Assembly (NCBI GenBank): GCA_003695455.1
Contig: RFJF01000758.1
Span: 1-6,044, forward strand
DNA length: 6,044 nt
Source: Chloroflexota bacterium
GTDB taxonomy: Bacteria > Chloroflexota > Anaerolineae > 4572-78 > J111
Direction of reading: 5' to 3'
The notes below the pieces were generated by a model. It was not told the origin of the DNA, ran no database searches, and worked only from the letters and a program-made list of their open reading frames with translations. Position numbers and translations under genes: made by a program. Positions 1 through 5,958 of this stretch are shown piece by piece; within the stretch, counting starts at the first letter, position 1, and each line of letters begins with the position of its first letter.

Positions 1-1
1 G

Positions 2-27
2 GGCGCATTCAGCGCCTTTTTATTTTT
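2..27 (+). terminator. Rho-independent terminator of an upstream rightward gene
   Basis: GGCGC (2-6) and GCGCC (12-16) form a 5-bp GC-only stem with loop ATTCA, followed directly by TTTTTATTTTT (17-27). The T-tract lies on the plus-strand side, so this ends a rightward transcript that enters from the left edge and converges on the leftward propeller gene, whose stop is about 20 nt away. In the leftward direction the stem would need T residues beyond position 1, which cannot be seen, so bidirectional use is undecided. Confidence 0.75.
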
Positions 28-47
28 AAACTTTTTCAGACCGGCAT

Positions 48-1292
48 TTAATTTGGCAGCCAGGCCAGCACTTTAAAGCCGTCTGTTGTATCAATAATAT
101 TTTCAACCGGCTGCAACCGGGGATTCACCACCACCAGCCGGTACTGCGAAAACCCCTGCCCCTGGCTGTCTACAAACGCCACAGCCTCTTCGTTGGGCGA
201 AAACACCGGCAGCGAACGCAATTTTCCCTGTAGGCCTTTGTACCAGATGGTAGCTTCCTGTTTTTCAATATCGTAATAAATCAGTTTGCCTTCCTGAAAA
301 AAGACAAACGCCTGACCTGCCGGCGCCCACACCGGCACAAAATTAAGCCCGGCAGACTGATGGGTTAAATCTACGCTGTAAATTAAACTGCGGTCGTTAT
401 CGGCGCGGCTTTTTTCAAGCCACACGCCCAAATGCATACAGTTTTCCGGGTGGTCACCCTGCTGGCAATCTGTCAGGGTAAAGGGTTGGTAGTAAACAGT
501 GTGTTCGGCGTCCGGCGACATGTTGGCGAGCTTTGCGCCGGGCGGCAGATGGTATGCCGGGGTGTGGTCTGCGGCAAACAGAAAGTTGCGTTTTGGGCGA
601 CTGTAGAGCAATTCGTCGCCGGCCCAGCGCAGTTCAAACAGACGCTCCGGAGAAACCGACCACTGGCGCACCTGCCGGGTTGCCGGCGAGAAACCGACCA
701 GCGTTGCCAAAAAACCGCCCTGCTCCTGCTGGGCAGGCATCTTTTTGTAACCGATTTCGCAATTTTCGGCGGTCAGCCCATCGGCGCAGGCGGCCCGCCA
801 GGCAACGGCTACCTCGGGGTCAGCGTCGTCGGCGGTGATGGCTATTTGTCCATCCGGCACAGACAGCACCCGCAATTGGTGGCGGTCGGCATCGGCGTTG
901 CGCACGCTGTACGCCAAATGCACCCCGTCCGGCGACCAGCTCACAACGCCGTTGGCCCATTTGTACCCATCATCCAGCGGCAGGGTCAATTCTTCAACAT
1001 CGGTTCCGCCGGCGCTCACCTCTACCCGGTACAGCCGGTTGCTGACTGCCACCCAGCACGGTGTGGGAGCCGCCCCAAAACAGCCGGGCGAGGGGGTAAT
1101 CGGTTCGCCGGCGGCTGCCGGGCCAATTCGCTCCAGCGAGAGGGAATCAATATCCATCACGTAAATGTGGTTGCGGGTCCAAACCAGCAGCGAGCCGGTT
1201 CGGGCGGCGGCGGGTTGGTATAAAATTGAGGCCAGCACCATCAACAGCACGGCGCCTGCCCAAAACAGTACGGTTTTAGATTTTACGTTCAT
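48..1292 (-). CDS. Exported TolB/PD40-type beta-propeller protein, function unknown
   Basis: This is a 414-residue protein. Residues 1-30 form a signal peptide: basic start MNVKSK, hydrophobic core at 8-25, then QPAAA before RTG, which suits signal peptidase I. The remainder is beta-rich with degenerate PD40/WD40-like blades: VSWSPDGVHLAYSV (117-130), LANMSPDAEHTVYY (255-268), VPVWAPAGQAFVFF (319-332) and PVFSPNEEAVAFV (362-374). Six cysteines fall in three close pairs (71/79, 169/178, 276/285), consistent with disulfides outside the membrane. No catalytic motif is visible; such propellers usually bind protein or ligand. The reading frame stays open for 88 further codons upstream, but that stretch lies inside the neighbouring gene. 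The start at 1292 is chosen because the signal peptide begins there and the previous gene stops 10 nt before it. Its ribosome-binding site is poor, so translational coupling is plausible. Surface or periplasm-side location is inferred. Confidence 0.8.
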   Translation of the reverse strand: MNVKSKTVLFWAGAVLLMVLASILYQPAAARTGSLLVWTRNHIYVMDIDSLSLERIGPAAAGEPITPSPGCFGAAPTPCWVAVSNRLYRVEVSAGGTDVEELTLPLDDGYKWANGVVSWSPDGVHLAYSVRNADADRHQLRVLSVPDGQIAITADDADPEVAVAWRAACADGLTAENCEIGYKKMPAQQEQGGFLATLVGFSPATRQVRQWSVSPERLFELRWAGDELLYSRPKRNFLFAADHTPAYHLPPGAKLANMSPDAEHTVYYQPFTLTDCQQGDHPENCMHLGVWLEKSRADNDRSLIYSVDLTHQSAGLNFVPVWAPAGQAFVFFQEGKLIYYDIEKQEATIWYKGLQGKLRSLPVFSPNEEAVAFVDSQGQGFSQYRLVVVNPRLQPVENIIDTTDGFKVLAWLPN

Positions 1293-1302
1293 TAATTTAA
1301 AA

Positions 1303-2184
1303 TCAATCGTCCACTGAGGCCAGAAAATCCCGGGCCATCTCCGGCAGTTCAACCTGCGCCAATTGGTACCGCTCTCTGAGGCGGGCCTGATAGCGGATGA
1401 GCCACATGTACAAATCAGATTCTGACCGGCCCGGAAAATGACGGATAATGTCTGATTTATGCATTTCGTCAATGATTGGGGTGAATACGTTATCGTACCA
1501 GTCTGCGGCGGCATCCGGCAGCGAGATAGGTTCATCGCCCTGTGGGTCTTGTTCAAGGTGCATCAAATACCGGTGCAGTTCAATGTGTTTGAGCAGCCGC
1601 TGATACCCCCCCGGTTCGGTAAAATCAATCCGGGTTTTTGAATCGGGCCGGGTTTTATCAAGTTGCGTTTGCTGTAAAAACCAGGCACATTCCTCTTTAA
1701 CCAGCAGGTCATCCGGCTCAACATCCGGCTCCAGCGAGATGGAAGACGGCAGTTCTGTAACGTACGCCTGTATGGTTTCCCAGCCCAAATCTCGGGCCAC
1801 AGACACCCGATGGTTGCCGTCTTTCACAAAGTAAACCTGGTCAATTTTGTACACGTCAATGGGCGGGAATCCCTTGCCGGTGACGGCCAGGGTGTAAATG
1901 TTGCGCCAGCGTTCTTTGGCGCGTTTATCACCGGTGCGGGGCAGGAACGTGCGGGTAAAATCCTCGTAGCGGCCGGTGCTGCCCACAATATTTTTTACGG
2001 GGATATCCTGCAACCCCAAATAAATTGATTGTTTTAGCCGGAGTTTTTCAACCACCTCACCAAAAGACAGCAGGTGCATGTTGTGGCCTCTAATCAACCC
2101 CATTACCGATTGCAAAAATCCACGCAGTCTGGCGTTGCTGAATTCAGATTCACTTTTAATATACGCCATTGATTCCAGGTCCAT
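1303..2184 (-). CDS. ParB N-terminal/DUF4032-like protein with DGNHR motif
   Basis: This is a 293-residue soluble protein. The core is PPIDVYK (107-113) followed by FVKDGNHRVSVAR (119-131), the arrangement of the ParB/Srx-fold nucleotide-binding motif (family GxRR/DGNHR type). An upstream block with SFGEVVEKLRL and VGSTGRYEDFTRTFLPR, and a downstream block with EPGGYQRLLKHIELHRY (190-206) and FPGRSESDLYMWL (250-262), match from memory a family common in Chloroflexota and Actinobacteria and annotated as ParB-like or DUF4032. Some relatives carry a C-terminal universal-stress domain, which is absent here. Its biochemical role is not established; ParB-fold relatives bind or hydrolyse nucleotides. 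The start at 2184 is chosen for GGGAG about 10 nt upstream; ATG at 2169 is an alternative, and the frame stays open to a TTG at 2256. It shares direction and a 10-nt gap with the propeller gene, so the two probably form an operon. Confidence 0.75.
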   Translation of the reverse strand: MDLESMAYIKSESEFSNARLRGFLQSVMGLIRGHNMHLLSFGEVVEKLRLKQSIYLGLQDIPVKNIVGSTGRYEDFTRTFLPRTGDKRAKERWRNIYTLAVTGKGFPPIDVYKIDQVYFVKDGNHRVSVARDLGWETIQAYVTELPSSISLEPDVEPDDLLVKEECAWFLQQTQLDKTRPDSKTRIDFTEPGGYQRLLKHIELHRYLMHLEQDPQGDEPISLPDAAADWYDNVFTPIIDEMHKSDIIRHFPGRSESDLYMWLIRYQARLRERYQLAQVELPEMARDFLASVDD

Positions 2185-2230
2185 GTCTGGATGACTCCCA
2201 ACCCGGACAAGCCGGAATAAAACAGGAAAT

Positions 2231-2277
2231 GAAGTAAGAAGCAAGGAGTAGACCAATTACTCCCTACTCCTTACTCC
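2231..2277. repeat. Inverted pair of heptamer arrays forming a long hairpin
   Basis: The right half is three tandem heptamers, TTACTCC CTACTCC TTACTCC (2257-2277). The left half is three degenerate heptamers in the opposite orientation, GAAGTAA GAAGCAA GGAGTAG (2231-2251). They are separated by ACCAA (2252-2256). Folded together they give a 21-position stem with 17 pairs (one G-T) and a 5-nt loop. A slipped register pairs AAGGAGTAG (2243-2251) with CTACTCCTT (2264-2272) perfectly. The element resembles the short tandemly repeated repetitive sequences known from filamentous cyanobacteria. It sits 47 nt upstream of the ParB-like start and would form in that gene's leader. Confidence 0.7.
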
Positions 2278-2407
2278 CCGGTTGTACGTAATTTTTTTGC
2301 ACAAATTACAAGCTTTTGACTGAAAAGCACCCATCCTCCTGAATGCAGCAAAGGGGTTCCCAACCGGTGAAATGTTAATTTTGGGCGGTTTTAAATTACA
2401 CCCAGAT

Positions 2408-4918
2408 TTACTGTTTGACCCGCTGCTGGATAATTTTCAGTTGCCCGCCGCGGGTCTGGATTTTTACGGTGGCGCCGGGCGGCGGGTTTTCTTGCAGCAA
2501 ATATTCTGCCAGCCGTTCGCGGATGTGTTTTTGAATGAGCCGGCGCAGCGGGCGTGCGCCCCATTCGGGATGCTCATTCTGGCTGAGCAGCCAGCGTTTG
2601 GCGCCGTCAGAAATTTGCAATTTTAACCCCTGCCCGGCCACCAGTTTACTCTCTTTTTTGAGCATCAAATCCAGAATTTTGCGCAGGTGGTCATTGTTGA
2701 GCGGATGGAAGTAGATAATGTTATCCAGCCGGTTGAGAAATTCCGGCCTGAAATGACGCTTCAATTCTGCCTCGGCGCGCCGGCAGGCCACGGCCCAGTT
2801 AAAGTACGGTTCAAATTCATTGTACTTGGTTGGGTTGAGTTTTTCCAGCGTTTCCAGCAGCAGGTCAAATTGCGATTTTTGCCCGGTCTCTGCTACCACC
2901 CGTTCAATCAACTCCGGTTTGGCAAGGCCGGCATTTTCTCCGACATCTTCTGACGAAACCGGCAGCATCAGCGTTTCGGCAATAAGGCGCAATTCGGCGG
3001 CGCTGAAACCGGCGTTGAGTAATTTGCGCATGTTTTCAGTATTGTAGGCCGGTTCGCCCAGCGAATCGCCGTTACCGGCGGCCGGCATGGTGTGCGTAAA
3101 TCGCACATCGGCCAGATGCGGCCCGCCAATGTTGCTGGTCATCAAAATCACGCACTCGGTAAAGCTAACGGTTTCACCCTGGCCGCTGGTCAGCCGGCCC
3201 TCGTCCATCACTTGCAGCAGGGTATCAAAAACCTTGCGGTCGGCCTTTTCCACCTCATCAAACAGCACCACGCTGTAGGGCTGCTTCTTCACGGCATCGG
3301 TCAGTTGCCCGCCGCTTTCATGGCCCACGTAGCCCGGCGGCGAGCCAATCAACCGGTTCACCGATGAGGCGTCCATGTATTCGCTCATATCCAGCGTAAT
3401 GAGGGCGCGCTCGGTGCCAAACATAAATTCGGCCAGCGCCTTGGCCATTTCGCTTTTGCCCACGCCGGTTGGCCCCAAAAACAGAAACGAACCAATGGGC
3501 CGGCGCGGGTCTTTTAGCCCCACGCGGGCCATTTTTACGGCCTGGCTCAACGCCGAAATGGCCTGCTGCTGCCCAATGATGCGCTTGTGCAACTGCTGTT
3601 CCATATCAATGTAGCGGCTGCGCTCTTCGGCCTGCATGCTGTTCACCGGAATACCGGTCAGAATGCTGGCCATACGGGTCACATCATCCGGGTTCAGCCG
3701 GCCGTCGTCTTTGACCGGGCTGTCCGGCCCCAGCCGGCCGCCTGTTTTGACCATGGCGCAGGCGCGATGCAGCAGGTCAACGGCCGCGCCGGGCATGGGG
3801 CGGGCGGTGTAGTAGCGCTCGGCCAGCCGGGCGGTCTCTTCCAGGCTTTGCTCGATGATGGTCAGTTGGTAATCTTTTTCAAATTTGGGTTTGACGGTAT
3901 TGAGAATTTTAATTGACTCTTCCACGGTAGCCGGCGGCACGCGCAAAATCTGCGAATGTTCGGCCACCACCCGCGCCGATTTGAGTTTTTTGTTGAAGGC
4001 CTCTTCTGTGGCGGTGCCAACCACCACCACGGAATCGAGCAGAAACGCCATTTGCAGTTTGTTGCCCACATCTTCTCTGAAATCAGCGCGGATGCCGCCA
4101 AAAAAGCGGGCAATATCTGGCACAAACAAAATGCCGTTTTGCGCCCGCCGAATGGCCTGCTCAAGTGCCGCCAGCGGGTCATCCAGCAACTGCTTCTCGT
4201 CAAGCTCCACCACCGATTTCAGCCCCACCGGGCCGCGCCCGGCGGCCATTAACTGCCCCACGCCCAGCACCAGCGATCGCTTGCCCACGCCGGCTTCGCC
4301 AATCAAAATTACGTTTCTCTCGCTTCTGAGCGACAGCAGGTTGACCAGTTTTTGCTCCAGCCCCTGCCGGTGAAAAATGGGCAAAGCAGCCGCGGTTTCG
4401 GCCTGCCGGCCGGCGGCCTGTTTGGCCGTGTGCATGCTGGTCAGTTCATTGAGGACGGCGCGGGGGGTGATGCCGCGCCGGTTGAGCAGCCAGTGCGTGC
4501 TCAACTGAATATTAGCCAGCACAGCCAGCGCGTGTACAGAACTGCACCGGGATTCGGCGTGCGCCTCGGCCAGAGACAGCCCCTCATCAAGCACCACCAG
4601 CAGGTCGTTACCCAGTGGAACGCGCTGGCTACTGCCCACCACCACATCAAAATTTTCATCGCGGGCCGGCAGGCGGGCGGCGGCGGCGCGTTCAACATCA
4701 CCGGCAAATTTTTGCCAGCCAAAATTTTGCACCTGGCTGAAATGGCGCAGCAGCCGGTGCGCATCGGCGGCGGGGGTGTGCACCAGCGCCAGCAACAACA
4801 TTTCGGCGGTCATTACCGGTTGTTTCATTTGGCGCATCAGTTCGGCGGCCTGTGCCAACGCCTGAGCCAGTTCTGGTGTAATTTTCTTTTTTGACAGGGT
4901 TCCACGTTTTGAAGTCAC
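2408..4918 (-). CDS. Divergent Clp/Hsp100 AAA+ unfoldase with EAD-like insert in D2
   Basis: This 836-residue ClpB/ClpC-like protein is expected to be a cytoplasmic hexameric ATP-driven unfoldase. A Clp_N double repeat spans roughly 13-160. D1 spans roughly 175-390: Walker A is GEAGVGKR (207-214, R in place of T/S), and the Walker B site reads ILFVPDIA (263-270) where the family has ILFIDEIH. The KYRG pore loop and the arginine fingers are not recognisable. Residues 383-414 pass straight from D1 to D2, so the coiled-coil middle domain is missing. D2 (about 444-836) is complete: GPTGVGKS (482-489), pore loop GYVG (529-532), VVLFDEVEKA (550-559), sensor 1 TSN (594-596), finger FRPEFLNR (723-730) and sensor 2 GARPLRR (787-793). 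Between TSN and FRPEFLNR lie about 125 residues that include an EAD-like domain at 629-706. The GTG start is supported by GGGGAG 8 nt upstream. Whether it is a disaggregase, a protease partner or a conflict-system NTPase is unresolved. Unfoldase identity is near certain; the gene name is not. Confidence 0.93.
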   Translation of the reverse strand: MTSKRGTLSKKKITPELAQALAQAAELMRQMKQPVMTAEMLLLALVHTPAADAHRLLRHFSQVQNFGWQKFAGDVERAAAARLPARDENFDVVVGSSQRVPLGNDLLVVLDEGLSLAEAHAESRCSSVHALAVLANIQLSTHWLLNRRGITPRAVLNELTSMHTAKQAAGRQAETAAALPIFHRQGLEQKLVNLLSLRSERNVILIGEAGVGKRSLVLGVGQLMAAGRGPVGLKSVVELDEKQLLDDPLAALEQAIRRAQNGILFVPDIARFFGGIRADFREDVGNKLQMAFLLDSVVVVGTATEEAFNKKLKSARVVAEHSQILRVPPATVEESIKILNTVKPKFEKDYQLTIIEQSLEETARLAERYYTARPMPGAAVDLLHRACAMVKTGGRLGPDSPVKDDGRLNPDDVTRMASILTGIPVNSMQAEERSRYIDMEQQLHKRIIGQQQAISALSQAVKMARVGLKDPRRPIGSFLFLGPTGVGKSEMAKALAEFMFGTERALITLDMSEYMDASSVNRLIGSPPGYVGHESGGQLTDAVKKQPYSVVLFDEVEKADRKVFDTLLQVMDEGRLTSGQGETVSFTECVILMTSNIGGPHLADVRFTHTMPAAGNGDSLGEPAYNTENMRKLLNAGFSAAELRLIAETLMLPVSSEDVGENAGLAKPELIERVVAETGQKSQFDLLLETLEKLNPTKYNEFEPYFNWAVACRRAEAELKRHFRPEFLNRLDNIIYFHPLNNDHLRKILDLMLKKESKLVAGQGLKLQISDGAKRWLLSQNEHPEWGARPLRRLIQKHIRERLAEYLLQENPPPGATVKIQTRGGQLKIIQQRVKQ
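2801..3034 (-). other. EAD-like helical adaptor domain inserted in D2 of the Clp protein
   Basis: Residues 629-706 of the Clp protein do not belong to the AAA+ fold. They open with MRKLLNAGFSAAELRLIA and close with FDLLLETLEKLNPTKYNEFE. This matches the layout I recall for effector-associated domains abundant in Chloroflexota: LRxLLxxxFsxxELxxL, a variable middle, a Lys-rich turn with a leucine helix, then LLxxLxxxNPxxYxxF. In known EADs this roughly 80-residue all-helical module ties NTPases to effectors by like-with-like binding. Linkers on both sides (604-628, rich in G/A/P, and 707-719) suggest an independently folded insert. The identification is by pattern and memory, not a profile search. 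Confidence 0.65.
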
Positions 4919-4926
4919 AAGTTTTT

Positions 4927-4932
4927 CTCCCC
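4927..4932 (-). promoter_or_regulatory. Ribosome-binding site fixing the GTG start of the Clp gene
   Basis: On the minus strand GGGGAG lies 8 nt before GTG at 4918. No better start is in frame nearby, so this site decides the annotation of an unusual GTG initiator. The octamer array begins only 11 nt further upstream. The stop of a repeat-crossing leader frame overlaps the initiator as GTGA. Confidence 0.7.
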
Positions 4933-4943
4933 TGAAACCAGGC

Positions 4944-5044
4944 GATTGAGTGATTCAGCGATTGAGTGATTCAGCGATTGAGCGATTGAGCGATTCAGCG
5001 AATGGCGATTGAGCGATTGAGCGATTGGCGATTCAGCGAATGGC
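4944..5044. repeat. Degenerate octamer tandem array, 13 units
   Basis: Reading rightward, 13 abutting units fill 101 nt: ten octamers (GATTGAGT, GATTCAGC, GATTGAGC variants) and three heptamers (GAATGGC twice, GATTGGC once). The order is partly higher-level: GATTGAGT-GATTCAGC occurs twice in a row, and GATTCAGC-GAATGGC also occurs twice. It lies in the presumed 5' leader of the Clp gene. There is no spacer between units, so it is not a CRISPR, and no clear dyad. Confidence 0.9.
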
Positions 5045-5109
5045 AAATGAACTCTGGTTTCATTCTCGTTGCTATGCCGCAGGAACTGTCGCACCCCCCC
5101 TGAAAATAC

Positions 5110-5123
5110 GGTAGACGGTGGAC
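5110..5123. repeat. Two tandem heptamers
   Basis: GGTAGAC followed by GGTGGAC gives a two-unit heptamer run with one mismatch. A further partial copy, GGTAGGC, occurs at 5131-5137. It is short and could be chance, but it is the same period class as the other repeats in this window. Confidence 0.4.
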
Positions 5124-5139
5124 AGCAACCGGTAGGCGG

Positions 5140-5180
5140 GGCATCCCTATGCCCGCCGGGTTGCCCGGCATAAGGATGCC
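5140..5180. repeat. 14-bp inverted repeat, stable hairpin
   Basis: GGCATCCCTATGCC (5140-5153) is an inverted repeat of GGCATAAGGATGCC (5167-5180) around a 13-nt loop. The single non-complementary position is C/A on the plus strand but becomes a G-U wobble in a leftward transcript, so all 14 pairs hold in Clp-direction RNA. No T-tract follows on either side, so it is unlikely to be a simple terminator. It would sit in the Clp leader. Confidence 0.75.
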
Positions 5181-5192
5181 GGGACTGCCAGG

Positions 5193-5261
5193 TTTTCATT
5201 CATTGTGGCCGGGCCGCAGGCCGGACCCGGATTCCAGGTATATAGGTTGCAAGAATGAAAA
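5193..5261. repeat. Nested inverted repeat with GC-rich core
   Basis: TTTTCATTC (5193-5201) and GAATGAAAA (5253-5261) are perfect 9-nt inverted arms. Between them is a GC-rich core (5207-5230) that can fold as GGCC-GCA-GGCC (5212-5222) or pair CCGGG (5209-5213) with CCCGG (5226-5230). With the adjacent 5140-5180 hairpin it makes about 120 nt of dense dyad symmetry, in the style of a dispersed intergenic repeat. No transposase or target duplication is seen. Confidence 0.5.
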
Positions 5262-5301
5262 AAGCCGGTTAGCAATGTTACATGCTCAAATTGGCAGAGA
5301 C

Positions 5302-5329
5302 ATTATATCATGGCTGTGTCAGGCTGCAA
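5302..5329 (-). promoter_or_regulatory. Leftward sigma-70-type promoter candidate for the Clp gene
   Basis: On the minus strand there is a perfect TATAAT (5307-5302) preceded by TGA, an extended -10. A weak -35, TTGCAG (5329-5324), lies 16 nt upstream. Transcription would start near 5295 and give a leader of about 375 nt through the hairpins and the octamer array to the Clp GTG. The weak -35 is offset by the extended -10; a promoter closer to the gene is not excluded. Confidence 0.45.
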
Positions 5330-5366
5330 CCAGTTTGCGGCGTCAAATACGGTCAAAGGATGTATT

Positions 5367-5395
5367 TCGTCAAAAGCACTGTTTCAAATTATAAT
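5367..5395 (+). promoter_or_regulatory. Rightward sigma-70-type promoter candidate for the PH-like gene
   Basis: TCGTCA (5367-5372) and a perfect TATAAT (5390-5395) are separated by 17 nt. The predicted start near 5402 leaves a leader of about 30 nt before the ATG at 5433. The -35 matches four of six consensus positions. Confidence 0.5.
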
Positions 5396-5432
5396 TCTGG
5401 CTCAATACGATATTCTGGCAAAAAGGTTTCAC

Positions 5433-5936
5433 ATGAGTGATATAGATTTTGTGACGGTTGTTGCATTTGGAATGTTGATTCTGCTGGGGGTAGTGTTGCT
5501 GTTCCGCTACATGTCAGGTTCGCTGTCACGGCGATGGAAGGCGCACCGGGCAGACACCGTGGATCAGTGGGCCGCCGACGGCGTGGAATTTGAGCTTGGC
5601 CCGGTGGCTGCCCAATTTGGCGGGCTGGAATCGATGGGGGTTGCCAAGGCGGTGCGGGGGGTAGGGTACGCCGTGCTGACCCCCAAAGACCTGCGGGTAA
5701 CGTCCGCCACACCCACAACCGTGTGGTGGACACTCAACTTCAGACAAATCAAGGGGATTACGCTCAAGCGCAGTTTTCTGGGCAAACGGGTAAAACAAAC
5801 TCCCTTTATTGTGGTGCGGTTTGTTAAAGACGGGCAGGCCGACAAACTGGGCTTTCAGGTGAAAGATTTTGAAGCATGGGCTCAAAAAATTGCTGACAAA
5901 GCCGGCGTTTCTGTTAACGAACAGGCAGCAGATTAA
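5433..5936 (+). CDS. Single-pass membrane protein with PH-like cytoplasmic domain, hypothetical
   Basis: This is a 167-residue protein. Residues 6-25 form one hydrophobic helix (VTVVAFGMLILLGVVLLF), followed by a basic stretch (SRRWKAHR, 32-39) that suggests a short outside N-terminus and a cytoplasmic C-terminus. Residues 50-155 alternate strands ending in a helix: GYAVLTPKDLRV (78-89), WTLNFRQIKGITL (99-111), FIVVRFVKDG (125-134), LGFQVKDFEAWAQKI (139-153). This order (outer strand, isoleucine-rich loop, strand pair, C-terminal helix with a W) is typical of bacterial PH-like domains. Such domains bind lipid or protein; no catalytic residues are evident. The start at 5433 has AAAGG 6 nt upstream and begins just before the membrane helix; the frame extends back to 5310 without support. 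It is divergent from the Clp gene, so shared regulation is possible but not shown. Confidence 0.75.
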   Translation: MSDIDFVTVVAFGMLILLGVVLLFRYMSGSLSRRWKAHRADTVDQWAADGVEFELGPVAAQFGGLESMGVAKAVRGVGYAVLTPKDLRVTSATPTTVWWTLNFRQIKGITLKRSFLGKRVKQTPFIVVRFVKDGQADKLGFQVKDFEAWAQKIADKAGVSVNEQAAD

Positions 5937-5958
5937 CAAATTGCAACCGAACAACAAC

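Larger units (their letters stand above)
4919..5432. other. Divergent intergenic region of 514 nt
   Basis: This gap between the leftward Clp gene and the rightward PH-like gene holds the Clp ribosome-binding site, an octamer array, a heptamer pair, a run of seven C (5094-5100), two inverted-repeat structures and two promoter candidates facing outward. No convincing gene lies in it. A leftward 94-codon frame (4915-5199) crosses the octamer array, but its protein is a repeat artefact. Confidence 0.7.

Noticed and set aside
432..1223. Long rightward open frame opposite the propeller gene
   Set aside because: It has no ribosome-binding site or domain, and its composition reflects the antisense of a GC-rich gene.
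1293..1556. 88-codon N-terminal extension of the propeller gene
   Set aside because: It lies out of frame inside the ParB-like gene, and the internal start at 1292 begins a normal signal peptide.
2257..2334. 25-codon leftward frame with a CxxC, preceded by AGGAGG (2335-2340)
   Set aside because: The perfect Shine-Dalgarno abuts the ATG with no spacing, so it cannot serve it. The frame ends in the heptamer array, and the resemblance of its CxxC stretch to the L28 N-terminus is too short to trust.
2380..2407. Possible terminator just after the Clp stop
   Set aside because: A weak GGGTG/CGCCC pairing with an 11-nt loop has no T-tract; no convincing terminator is present, so read-through to the next genes cannot be excluded.
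3885..4894. Rightward open frames opposite the Clp gene (3885-4373, 4352-4894)
   Set aside because: They are antisense shadows of a protein with clear AAA+ motifs, with low-complexity Ser- or Gly/Gln-rich products.
4944..5044. CRISPR array
   Set aside because: Units of 7-8 nt abut with no spacers and no cas genes are present.
4915..5199. Leftward 94-codon frame overlapping the Clp start by GTGA
   Set aside because: Its C-terminal half is a translation of the octamer array (repeating SLNR/SIAQ) and its N-terminal half crosses intergenic hairpins. There is no ribosome-binding site or recognisable domain. It is kept only as a possible leader frame.
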